Shown here in pieces: positions 1-6,122 of a stretch of 14,135 nucleotides of DNA. Under the pieces are notes generated by a model. It had not been told where the DNA came from. It searched no databases and worked only from the letters and a program-made list of their open reading frames with translations. The position numbers and the translations under genes were made by a program. The DNA lies in the NCBI GenBank assembly GCA_964485455.1, contig CAZAJU010000055.1:1-14135 (forward strand), given 5' to 3'. This stretch comes from Tissierella_B sp964485455. Lineage in GTDB: Bacteria; Bacillota; Clostridia; Tissierellales; Tissierellaceae. Each line of letters begins with the position of its first letter. Positions within the stretch are counted from its first letter, which is position 1.

Positions 1-14
1 CTTTTTACAATCAC
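1..14 (-). CDS. ndoA: NdoA/MazF-type endoribonuclease toxin, first codons only (runs off the window)
   Basis: Only four full codons are visible: GTG ATT GTA AAA, then AG, reading M-I-V-K. This is how NdoA/EndoA toxins of Firmicutes normally begin (MIVKRGD...). The GTG overlaps the stop of the preceding antitoxin gene in a GTGA arrangement (4 nt), a typical sign of translational coupling in a toxin-antitoxin operon. The family is a sequence-specific mRNA interferase held inactive by the EndoAI antitoxin. The call rests on these codons plus the conserved order alr-ndoAI-ndoA. There is no sequence here to judge whether the toxin is intact. Confidence 0.6.
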
Positions 15-244
15 GATATCTCACGCCCTAATCTTTCAACGTACATATCCAAGTCAGACATGTCTTCAACCAGTCCCATCTCTGCAAGAGCTAAATTAAT
101 ATGACTCATTTCGCAATAACCACATTTTAATCTGTTGTAATCATCATAATTCCAATTTTCCATTAAATAGAGAATTAAAGACTCTATTAAAAGATTAGAA
201 CTGTTATTTAATATCATTGGAAGCATTTGATTCACTTCCTTCAT
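11..244 (-). CDS. ndoAI: EndoAI/MazE-type antitoxin, N-terminally shortened
   Basis: This 77-residue protein would be the antitoxin that binds and inhibits the NdoA mRNA interferase. The C-terminal half carries the family signature: GYCEMSHINLALAEMG followed by YVERL, which matches the toxin-binding GYxEMxxINLxxA...ERL region of EndoAI proteins. The N-terminal half resembles the two helices of a ribbon-helix-helix domain (MKEVNQMLPMI, turn NNSSN, LLIESLILYL). The first beta strand, which normally contacts DNA and forms the dimer, is absent. I chose ATG at 244 because AGGAGG lies 8 nt upstream of it. A longer GTG start at 253 would overlap that ribosome binding site. Neighbours are alr upstream (115 nt gap) and ndoA downstream (4 nt overlap). 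It probably still neutralises the toxin but may no longer autorepress; this is inference. Confidence 0.75.
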   Translation of the reverse strand: MKEVNQMLPMILNNSSNLLIESLILYLMENWNYDDYNRLKCGYCEMSHINLALAEMGLVEDMSDLDMYVERLGREIS

Positions 245-253
245 ATAATTCAC

Positions 254-316
254 CTCCTGGCCAACTTAGAGAAAATCAGTACTTACCACTTCATCTGGCA
301 AAGACACCTACATCTT
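254..316 (-). pseudogene. Possible remnant of the antitoxin N-terminus (in frame with ndoAI, stop-interrupted)
   Basis: Reading upstream in the same frame as ndoAI gives AAG ATG TAG, then V-S-L-P-D-E-V-V-S-T-D-F-L, then TAA, then V-G-Q-E and into the ndoAI ORF. VSLPDE is the usual first-strand motif of ribbon-helix-helix EndoAI proteins, where it is followed directly by a helix like the (K)EVNQML found at the start of the present ORF. Relative to such a protein, about 14 codons including a stop and the new AGGAGG site sit between the two parts, and a second stop (TAG) precedes the motif. The match is short and could be chance. Confidence 0.4.
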
Positions 317-359
317 ATTATATATTAAACTATTATCTGTTGCAAATGATTACGTTTAC

Positions 360-1541
360 TTAATTCATATCATTTAACAAATAATCCTTAATATCTATAA
401 TTTCACCTTCGCTTATATAAACCCTTGGAATTCGTCTTCCCATCATACAAATTAATTCATATTCAATAGTACCTAGAAGTTCTGCAAGCTCCCCTACAGT
501 TGGATAATCAGGATTATCATAGCCAAAAAGGACTATTTCATCACCACGCTTCACACCTTCTACATCAGTTACATCAATCATAATTTGGTCCATGCAAATA
601 CTTCCAACTACAGGTACTCTTTTATCCTTTACAAAAACATAGCTCTTACCAGATAACATTCTGGAGTAACCATCGGCATAACCTATTGGAACAGTTGCGA
701 TAACTGACTCTCTAGAAGTAATAAATCTGTGACCATATCCTACCCCTATATTTTCTTGTACAGTCTTTATATTTGAGATCTTGCCCTTTAAAGTCATTGC
801 TGGTTTTATCTCTAGATTGTTTTTATTTACTTGATTAGATGGATAATAACCATATAGGATAATACCAGGTCTTACCATATCCAGATTATATTCTGGCATG
901 TCTACTACTGCACCAGAATTGGATATATGTTTTAACTTTATATTTATACCACTTTTCTCAAGGTTTGTAACAAACCATTGAAATTTTTCATATTGAATTC
1001 TTGATGGCCCTTTATCGAATTCATCAGCCTTTGCAAAGTGGGAAAATATCCCTTCTATTTCTATGTTTTGCAACTTAGAAATCTCTACTATAGCTTCAAG
1101 GGAGCTTTGATTTGGCAAGAATCCAATTCTAGCCATTCCAGTATCTACCTTTATGTGGATTTTCGCAATTTTCTCTCTTGCCTGTGCTTCATCCGAAAGA
1201 ATCTTTGCATCCTCCAAGCTGTATATCCCTTGAATTAAATCATAGTCTAAAACTAATCCTAATTGTTCCTTTGGAGTATAGCTTAAAATCTGAATATCTC
1301 CTTCAATTCCTGCTTTTCTAAGTTCAATGGCTTCAGTTATTATAGCTACTGCTATCCTATCAACTCCATTTTTCTTTAAAAGCCTAGCTAGTTCTACAGA
1401 ACCGTGTCCATAACCATTTGCCTTTAATACAGCCATTATCATTGAATTTTTATCTACAATTTTTCTTATGTTCTTGTAATTTTCTAAAATATTATCTAAG
1501 TTTATTTCCAGCCAAACTGGCCTGGTTTTTCTTAAATCCAT
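360..1541 (-). CDS. alr: Alanine racemase (PLP-dependent)
   Basis: This enzyme interconverts L- and D-alanine in the cytoplasm, supplying D-Ala for peptidoglycan. The 393-residue length is normal for the family. The PLP lysine is K40 in AVLKANGYGHG. The catalytic tyrosine is Y269 in GVGYGHRF, and the SICMDQIMIDV motif (M327, D328) lies in the C-terminal beta domain. I chose ATG at 1541 (MDLRKTRPVWLEINLD) because AGGGG lies 7 nt upstream and family members begin at this point. An in-frame ATG at 1559 would overlap the preceding gene. It follows the GerS-like lipoprotein gene by 10 nt, the same order as gerS-alr2 of Clostridioides difficile and ydcC-alr of Bacillus subtilis. In spore formers an alanine racemase in this position may also influence alanine-dependent germination; its exact role here is inference. 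Confidence 0.95.
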   Translation of the reverse strand: MDLRKTRPVWLEINLDNILENYKNIRKIVDKNSMIMAVLKANGYGHGSVELARLLKKNGVDRIAVAIITEAIELRKAGIEGDIQILSYTPKEQLGLVLDYDLIQGIYSLEDAKILSDEAQAREKIAKIHIKVDTGMARIGFLPNQSSLEAIVEISKLQNIEIEGIFSHFAKADEFDKGPSRIQYEKFQWFVTNLEKSGINIKLKHISNSGAVVDMPEYNLDMVRPGIILYGYYPSNQVNKNNLEIKPAMTLKGKISNIKTVQENIGVGYGHRFITSRESVIATVPIGYADGYSRMLSGKSYVFVKDKRVPVVGSICMDQIMIDVTDVEGVKRGDEIVLFGYDNPDYPTVGELAELLGTIEYELICMMGRRIPRVYISEGEIIDIKDYLLNDMN

Positions 1542-1551
1542 AATTACACCC

Positions 1552-2133
1552 CTAATCATTTGTATATTTAAAATTCATATATTCTATAATTACCCTCGGA
1601 TTTTCATTTCCATCAATAATTTTCAACATATAAGGTGTAAAATCTTTCTTCTTTAAGTATATTAACTGCTCATGATTATATTTGTTCTTATCCTCAACCT
1701 TATTATGAAATACATAATACTCAGTACCATTAATTTCCTCTATTATTATGGACTTGATACTATCTCTATTTCTAAAAAACTTACCAATTAATAGACCCTG
1801 GTCAAAGTTCTTTACTGAATTAATAGATATAGATTGTTTAATTGTAGCATTTTGTATATATATTTTATTTCCATCATATTGGATTATTATACCTTTACTT
1901 TCAACTGGTTCAAGGATTTCAAGCCTGTATTTATTCCCTAGGGTGTAACTTTCTTTCATTTTGTATTGACTTTCCTTATTATCCATAATGGTTTTCATCT
2001 TTAACTCTGTGCTATAACTCGTATATTTATCTAAATGCTTTTCCAGCTTTTTAAGTATATTAGCTTCTGTGTCAAAGTTACATGATGAAAAAAGCAATAT
2101 TATTGCAATTGGAAAAATAAAAAGCCTTTTCAA
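1552..2133 (-). CDS. gerS: GerS/YdcC-like LolA-fold lipoprotein
   Basis: A 193-residue predicted lipoprotein. A short signal peptide (basic MKR, hydrophobic IFPIAIILLF) ends at a lipobox-like LFSSC with C18 as the lipidated residue; F at -3 is slightly atypical. The rest is a beta-rich LolA-like domain with alternating segments such as YKMKESYTLGNKYRLEILEP and SKGIIIQYDGNKIYIQN. GerS of C. difficile is a lipoprotein that works with the amidase CwlD in making muramic-delta-lactam in the spore cortex, and its gene is upstream of alr2. YdcC holds the same place in B. subtilis. The start is TTG at 2133, with AGAGGTG 7 nt upstream. The TGA stop of acpS-nnrD lies next to this ribosome binding site, implying coupled translation. 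The GerS assignment rests mainly on fold-type pattern and gene order, so a general LolA-like lipoprotein is the fallback. Confidence 0.7.
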   Translation of the reverse strand: MKRLFIFPIAIILLFSSCNFDTEANILKKLEKHLDKYTSYSTELKMKTIMDNKESQYKMKESYTLGNKYRLEILEPVESKGIIIQYDGNKIYIQNATIKQSISINSVKNFDQGLLIGKFFRNRDSIKSIIIEEINGTEYYVFHNKVEDKNKYNHEQLIYLKKKDFTPYMLKIIDGNENPRVIIEYMNFKYTND

Positions 2134-2139
2134 AAATAA

Positions 2140-3345
2140 TCACCTCTGGTTTTCAATTAAACTTAAGGCTCTTGGGACATAGTCTATGATATCTCCGGCA
2201 ATCAATCCATACTCTCCTTTATGTATTTTAACCAAATCTCCAGCTAGACCATGGGCATAAACCCCAAGAACTGAAGCATCAAAGTCATTAATTCCTTGAA
2301 GTAGTAGGCTTATAATAACACCTGCCAGAACATCTCCACTTCCTGCAGTTGCCATTCCAGGATTTCCAGATTTATTGATATACATTCTATCTTTATAAGC
2401 AACTACAGTTTCATAGCCCTTTAAGATGCTTATTACATTATATTTGTCAGAGGTGTATTTAGAATAATAAATTCTTTCTCTTTGAATTTCTTCAGTGGTT
2501 TTTCCCAATAGCCTTGCCAACTCACCTGGATGTGGAGTCAGTATAGTCAAAGCTTTTCTATTCTTCAGCATATTATCATCTAATAAATTTATCCCATCGG
2601 CATCTAGGACTACGGGTCCATTAAATGAATTTAATATGCTCTTAATAAGAGTTCCATTCTCTTCGCTGACTCCCATGCCAGGTCCAACCACTATTCCATC
2701 AAGATTCTTAAGATGATTTAAACATTCCTGGGTATTATCATAGCTTCGCACAATAACTTCAGTAAACTTAATGGACATTATATCTGCAATTTTAGAAGGT
2801 ACTATATTGTACACAAGACCTGCTCCGCTTCTTAAGGCTGCCATACTTGATAAATAAGGAGCCCCTGTCATACCTACGCTTCCAGCTATAACACCTACTC
2901 TTCCATAGGTACCCTTATGGGAGTCGCTTTTTCTTTTCGGAAGTAAGCCTCTTATATCTTCTGGAATCCTTGAAAGCGGGTCTCCTTTTGACCCTACTGC
3001 AATAGCTATGGCATATTCATCTTCATGAGAAATGCTTAAATCCACCTCATCTATCTCCATAATTTGGATCATATCCCCAAGTTTTCCTGATAGATTTACC
3101 ATTGGCTTTCCGTTGACCGCATGATATATCTCTATATCTTTAAATGAAAGTACTCCAATTCCAGTTCCCACAAGCTTACTTATTGCTTCTTTAGCAGCAA
3201 AAAGTCCAGCAGCTGTTCTACAATCTTTGGATTCAATATATTCTACTTCTTTCTCTGTAAAAATTCTTTTATAAAATCCTGCCTTATTTTTCTCTAAGAT
3301 GTTATGTATCCTATCAACTTTTACGATATCAATTCCTGTTCTCAA
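2140..3345 (-). CDS. acpS-nnrD: Fused holo-ACP synthase / ADP-dependent NAD(P)H-hydrate dehydratase
   Basis: Two enzymes in one 401-residue chain. Residues 1-119 are AcpS, which transfers 4'-phosphopantetheine from CoA to acyl carrier protein: GIDIVKVDRI with metal-binding D6, and FAAKEAISK with E53. Residues about 127-401 are the YjeF-C/NnrD kinase-fold dehydratase, which repairs hydrated NAD(P)H using ADP: the glycine-rich GVIAGSVGMTGAPYL, LDADG at 247-251, TPHPGE at 270-275 and AGSGDVLAG with D338. The usual fusion partner of NnrD is the NnrE epimerase, which is absent here and replaced by AcpS. I prefer TTG at 3345, with AGAGG 8 nt upstream. GTG at 3354 (MIGLRTGIDIV) is possible but overlaps the ribosome binding site. 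It is the first gene of the minus-strand operon leading to gerS, alr and ndoAI. Confidence 0.92.
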   Translation of the reverse strand: MRTGIDIVKVDRIHNILEKNKAGFYKRIFTEKEVEYIESKDCRTAAGLFAAKEAISKLVGTGIGVLSFKDIEIYHAVNGKPMVNLSGKLGDMIQIMEIDEVDLSISHEDEYAIAIAVGSKGDPLSRIPEDIRGLLPKRKSDSHKGTYGRVGVIAGSVGMTGAPYLSSMAALRSGAGLVYNIVPSKIADIMSIKFTEVIVRSYDNTQECLNHLKNLDGIVVGPGMGVSEENGTLIKSILNSFNGPVVLDADGINLLDDNMLKNRKALTILTPHPGELARLLGKTTEEIQRERIYYSKYTSDKYNVISILKGYETVVAYKDRMYINKSGNPGMATAGSGDVLAGVIISLLLQGINDFDASVLGVYAHGLAGDLVKIHKGEYGLIAGDIIDYVPRALSLIENQR

Positions 3346-3366
3346 TCCAATCACCTCTTATATCAT

Positions 3367-3395
3367 AGTATATCAGTGTTTAAGCCCTTTTCCAA
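3367..3395 (-). promoter_or_regulatory. Probable sigma-A promoter of acpS-nnrD operon
   Basis: On the minus strand TTGGAA (3395-3390) and TATACT (3372-3367) are separated by 17 bp. The predicted start point near 3360 leaves a leader of about 15 nt before the TTG start. The element sits just downstream of the coat-gene terminator, which fits the start of a new transcription unit. Confidence 0.5.
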
Positions 3396-3396
3396 C

Positions 3397-3426
3397 AGAA
3401 AAACCTCAGGTATAAACCTGAGGTTT
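3397..3426 (-). terminator. Rho-independent terminator of the coat gene pair
   Basis: A perfect 11-bp stem (3401-3411 with 3416-3426) with a 4-nt ATAA loop. On the minus strand it is followed by a run of five T (complement of A at 3399-3403). It lies 5 nt after the stop of the CotF-like gene. Confidence 0.9.
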
Positions 3427-3431
3427 CAGCA

Positions 3432-3917
3432 TTATTTATTTTTCTTCTTTTGACTAGTATTGCCCATATTGTTAGTCATATTTTTCATTGATTGTGATGT
3501 TGAACTAGTCATTCCACCCATAGTTGAACTAGTTCCTTGGGTTTTTAGACTTGTCATTCCTTGACTAACTGAACTGGTCATGGCAGGATTATTAATATCA
3601 ATATTAGACGCTCCAGCACTGCTGTAAATATGGCTAGAGGTATTCGTACTTCCAGTATTTGCCTGAGTAAGTGATTGGGTTAATGTTGACTTAATCTTTT
3701 GAACATCTTGTTGGTTTGCTTGTGGTGCAGACATATAATATCCCTTTTGTTCAGCCATTTGAAATAGTTGATAGTGCATTTGCTCAGCTTCATTTCTTAA
3801 GGTTTGCCATGTACTTCTTAACTGTGGGTTAGAGGTTTCAACGATTGCCATGGTATAGTTATTTATACTGGCCTTAGTACCACCCATTAAATCATTTACA
3901 ATATCTCTATCTTGCAT
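3432..3917 (-). CDS. CotF-like spore coat protein with Ser/Thr/Met-rich tail
   Basis: A 161-residue protein. The N-terminal part, to about residue 75, matches the spore coat CotF/ferritin-like helical pattern: QDRDIVNDLMGGTKASINNYTMAIVE, LRSTWQTLRNEAEQMHYQLFQMAEQKGYY. The remainder is low complexity, rich in S, T, M, Q and N, with repeated MTSS-type units (MTSSVSQGM, MTSSTSQSM), and ends in KKKNK. Members of this family are deposited in the coat of the forming spore. I chose ATG at 3917 because AGGAGG lies 6 nt upstream; the ATG at 3923 directly abuts that site. The AGGAGG overlaps the TAG stop of the preceding coat gene, so the two are translated together. The tail may be disordered and involved in coat packing, which is inference. 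Confidence 0.8.
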   Translation of the reverse strand: MQDRDIVNDLMGGTKASINNYTMAIVETSNPQLRSTWQTLRNEAEQMHYQLFQMAEQKGYYMSAPQANQQDVQKIKSTLTQSLTQANTGSTNTSSHIYSSAGASNIDINNPAMTSSVSQGMTSLKTQGTSSTMGGMTSSTSQSMKNMTNNMGNTSQKKKNK

Positions 3918-3927
3918 TTTCATCCTC

Positions 3928-4134
3928 CTATAAAGAATTAATCAAATTAGTGGCTGTGGTCTTAGCGTCATTAGCTGATTGCTGTAACATCTGTTTTAAT
4001 TGTGGATCCTGTGCGTGATTTGCATAGTCATTAAACTTACAGCTCATTGTAAGATGTGCACCTGCAATTTCCTTAACTAAGTTTAATTCTTGTTGTGTTA
4101 CACTTGGTAAATTAATCGTGTTTTTTAAAGCCAA
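3928..4134 (-). CDS. Small CotF-like spore coat protein
   Basis: A 68-residue, mostly helical protein (TQQELNLVKEIAGAHLTMSCKFNDYANHAQDPQLKQMLQQSANDA). The pattern is that of short CotF-related coat proteins of Clostridia, which resemble one half of the ferritin-like CotF fold and contain the 'DPQLKQMLQ' type helix. The start is TTG at 4134, supported by AGGAGGG 7 nt upstream. The stop TAG lies inside the ribosome binding site of the next coat gene, so the pair forms a two-gene operon. No signal peptide or membrane segment is seen. I could not identify a convincing sporulation-sigma promoter in the 100 bp upstream. Function in the spore is inferred from family only. Confidence 0.72.
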   Translation of the reverse strand: MALKNTINLPSVTQQELNLVKEIAGAHLTMSCKFNDYANHAQDPQLKQMLQQSANDAKTTATNLINSL

Positions 4135-4237
4135 AGATATTCCCTCCTATTCAATTTAGACTTCACCATTATTGTGGCTAAATAGTTTCTTTATTATTCT
4201 TAGAATTTTTTTCATTTTGATACTAGTATAAAAAGAG

Positions 4238-4266
4238 TTGACAAAGCATTATAAATGTAATATTAT
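4238..4266 (+). promoter_or_regulatory. Promoter of the metNIQ operon
   Basis: A consensus TTGACA (4238-4243), a 17-bp spacer and TATTAT (4261-4266). The predicted start near 4274 lies about 11 nt before the riboswitch P1 stem, so the whole aptamer is transcribed. Confidence 0.85.
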
Positions 4267-4284
4267 AATTTTTAAATTATATAA

Positions 4285-4384
4285 CTCTTATCAAGAGAGG
4301 TGGAGGGATAAGGCCCAATGAAACCCGGCAACCTGTGAATACAAGGTGCTAATTCCTGCGACATGTATCGCAAGATAAGAGAGG
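4285..4384 (+). ncRNA. SAM-I (S-box) riboswitch aptamer
   Basis: The conserved S-box core is present: AGAGAGGTGGAGGGA, the AATGAAACCCGGCAACC segment, GGTGCTAATTCC, and a closing helix. P1 pairs CTCTTATC (4285-4292) with GATAAGAG (4374-4381). S-box aptamers bind S-adenosylmethionine and turn off methionine genes when it is abundant. Here it precedes a methionine ABC transporter, its expected target. The 3' strand of P1 is shared with the antiterminator described in the next entry. Confidence 0.96.
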
Positions 4385-4416
4385 ACGGCCGCCTCTTTTA
4401 TCTAGAGGCTTTTTTT
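4374..4416 (+). terminator. SAM-regulated expression platform (antiterminator/terminator)
   Basis: Terminator: GCCTCT (4391-4396) pairs with AGAGGC (4404-4409), followed by seven T (4410-4416). Competing antiterminator: 4374-4384 (3' side of P1 plus AGG) can pair with 4392-4402 over 11 bp with one G-U wobble. When SAM holds P1 closed, the terminator forms; otherwise the antiterminator breaks it. This makes it an OFF switch acting on transcription. Confidence 0.92.
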
Positions 4417-4442
4417 ATGTAAAATATGATTGAGGTGCAGTG

Positions 4443-5447
4443 ATGATAGATATACAAAATCTTTCTAAAAACTATATAAGCGGCAAGGACCACCTAGTTG
4501 CAGTTAAAGATGTTAATCTACATGTTAACAAGGGAGAAATCTTCGGTATCATCGGTCTTAGCGGTGCTGGGAAATCAACCCTTATAAGATGTATCAATAG
4601 GTTGGAAGAGCCTACTCAAGGCAATATACTTATTGAAGGTGTAGATATAACAAAGCTGGATAAGGAATCTCTTCGCTTGATGCGGAAGGAAATTGGAATG
4701 ATATTTCAGCATTTCAATCTTCTTTACCAAAAAAATGTCTATGATAATATAGCCTTTTCTCTTCAACTTGAAGGTTGGGCTAAATCAGAAATTGATAAGA
4801 GAGTTAATGAATTGCTTGAATATGTTGAACTAACTGATAAAAAGCAAGCATTTCCTAGTCAGCTTAGTGGTGGTCAAAAGCAACGTGTTGCAATTGCAAG
4901 AGCCATTGCAAACAATCCAAAGATTCTATTAAGTGATGAAGGAACTTCTGCTCTGGATCCAAGAACCACTAAATCCATCCTATCCTTATTAAATAGGATT
5001 AGAAATGAGTTGGGAATAACTATAGTGATGATTACTCACCAAATGGAAGTGGTTAAAGATGTATGCGACAGAGTTGCAATTATGGAAAATGGAGAAGTAG
5101 TAGAAATCAACACAGTTGAAAACCTATTTAGGGAGCCAAAGACTAAAACAGCTGCAACCTTTGTAAATACAGTACCTACAGATGTTGAAGAGGAAATTAT
5201 AAATCCTAGTGATTTTAAGGGTACCATAATTAGACTAAGTTATTTAGGTGACAATGCAAAAAGTCCTTTAGTTTCCAAAGTAGTAAGAAATTACAATGTT
5301 GATGTAAATATACTATCAGGCAACATCAACAAGCTTCATGAAAACAATGTTGGTCATCTTATCCTAGAACTCATAGGTAATGATGATGAAGTAAATAAAG
5401 CACTAACCTATTTAAAGGATAACAACGTGCATGTGGAGGTAATGTAA
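4443..5447 (+). CDS. metN: Methionine ABC transporter ATP-binding protein
   Basis: The ATPase subunit of the MetNIQ methionine importer, 334 residues. Walker A is GLSGAGKST (38-46), the signature is LSGGQKQR (from 141), and Walker B is ILLSDEGTSALDP with D165 and E166 (most relatives have DEAT; the G is a mild variation). The switch histidine lies in ITHQME. The C-terminal region, about 262-334, is a NIL domain (IIRLSYLGDNAKSPLV...), the regulatory ACT-like domain that binds methionine and inhibits transport in this family. I chose ATG at 4443 with GAGG 7 nt upstream; GTG at 4440 is possible. The stop overlaps the metI start by one base (TAATG). The gene is controlled by the SAM-I riboswitch upstream. 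Confidence 0.95.
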   Translation: MIDIQNLSKNYISGKDHLVAVKDVNLHVNKGEIFGIIGLSGAGKSTLIRCINRLEEPTQGNILIEGVDITKLDKESLRLMRKEIGMIFQHFNLLYQKNVYDNIAFSLQLEGWAKSEIDKRVNELLEYVELTDKKQAFPSQLSGGQKQRVAIARAIANNPKILLSDEGTSALDPRTTKSILSLLNRIRNELGITIVMITHQMEVVKDVCDRVAIMENGEVVEINTVENLFREPKTKTAATFVNTVPTDVEEEIINPSDFKGTIIRLSYLGDNAKSPLVSKVVRNYNVDVNILSGNINKLHENNVGHLILELIGNDDEVNKALTYLKDNNVHVEVM

Positions 5448-6097
5448 TGCCAGAAATAGTTGAACTAATTGTACCTTCATTAATGGAAACACTTTATATG
5501 GTATTTTTCTCTACAATATTTTCTATTTTGCTAGGATTCCCACTAGGTATACTACTAGTTGTTTCTGAAAAGGGAAGCATTTGGGAGAAACCGTTGTTAA
5601 ACAATGTTTTAAATAGCATTATAAACTTATTAAGGTCATTTCCATTCTTGATATTGATGATATTATTGTTTCCATTATCAAAATTATTAATCGGAAAGAC
5701 CATAGGAACTACTGCAACCATAGTCCCATTAGCTATTGCTGCTGCGCCTTTTGTAGCAAGGGTTATGGAAAGTAGTTTAAAGGAAGTAGATAAGGGTGTA
5801 ATTGAGCTAAGCCTCTCCATGGGAGCTACCACTCCACAAATAATCACAAAGGTACTATTACCTGAGGCTCTTCCTTCGATTATACATGGAGTTACTCTAA
5901 CAATCATCAACCTAATAGGATATTCTGCCATGGCAGGCTCCATAGGCGGTGGGGGATTAGGAGACTTGGCAATACGATTTGGTCTTTATAGATTCCAAAC
6001 TGATGTAATGATTGCTTCTGTAATCGTCATAGTAATTTTAGTTCAATCTGTACAATTTATTGGAAATACTTTAGCCAAAGTGCTAAATAAAAAATAA
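5447..6097 (+). CDS. metI: Methionine ABC transporter permease
   Basis: A 216-residue integral membrane subunit with about five hydrophobic segments (near residues 13-40, 47-72, 80-105, 140-170 and 185-210). The cytoplasmic coupling loop has the EAA-like sequence ELSLSMGATTPQIITKVLLPEALP, which docks on the MetN dimer. Family permeases form a homodimeric channel for methionine delivered by MetQ. GGAGGT lies 6 nt before the ATG, and the ATG overlaps the metN stop. A dense glycine motif, SIGGGGLGDLAIRFG, precedes the last segment, as in other MetI proteins. Confidence 0.95.
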   Translation: MPEIVELIVPSLMETLYMVFFSTIFSILLGFPLGILLVVSEKGSIWEKPLLNNVLNSIINLLRSFPFLILMILLFPLSKLLIGKTIGTTATIVPLAIAAAPFVARVMESSLKEVDKGVIELSLSMGATTPQIITKVLLPEALPSIIHGVTLTIINLIGYSAMAGSIGGGGLGDLAIRFGLYRFQTDVMIASVIVIVILVQSVQFIGNTLAKVLNKK

Positions 6098-6122
6098 AAA
6101 ATAAATAATTGGAGGTAATTGA

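Noticed and set aside
2140..3345. Sequencing frameshift joining separate acpS and nnrD genes
   Set aside because: The linker reads through in one frame without stops, both domains are complete, and no ribosome binding site and start codon for a separate NnrD were evident.
4150..4237. Sporulation sigma (E, G or K) promoter for the coat gene pair
   Set aside because: No convincing pair of hexamers was found; a TATACT at 4222-4227 region lacks a partner at the right distance.
5494..5943. A 149-codon minus-strand ORF
   Set aside because: It is entirely antisense to metI, whose reading frame has clear family motifs.
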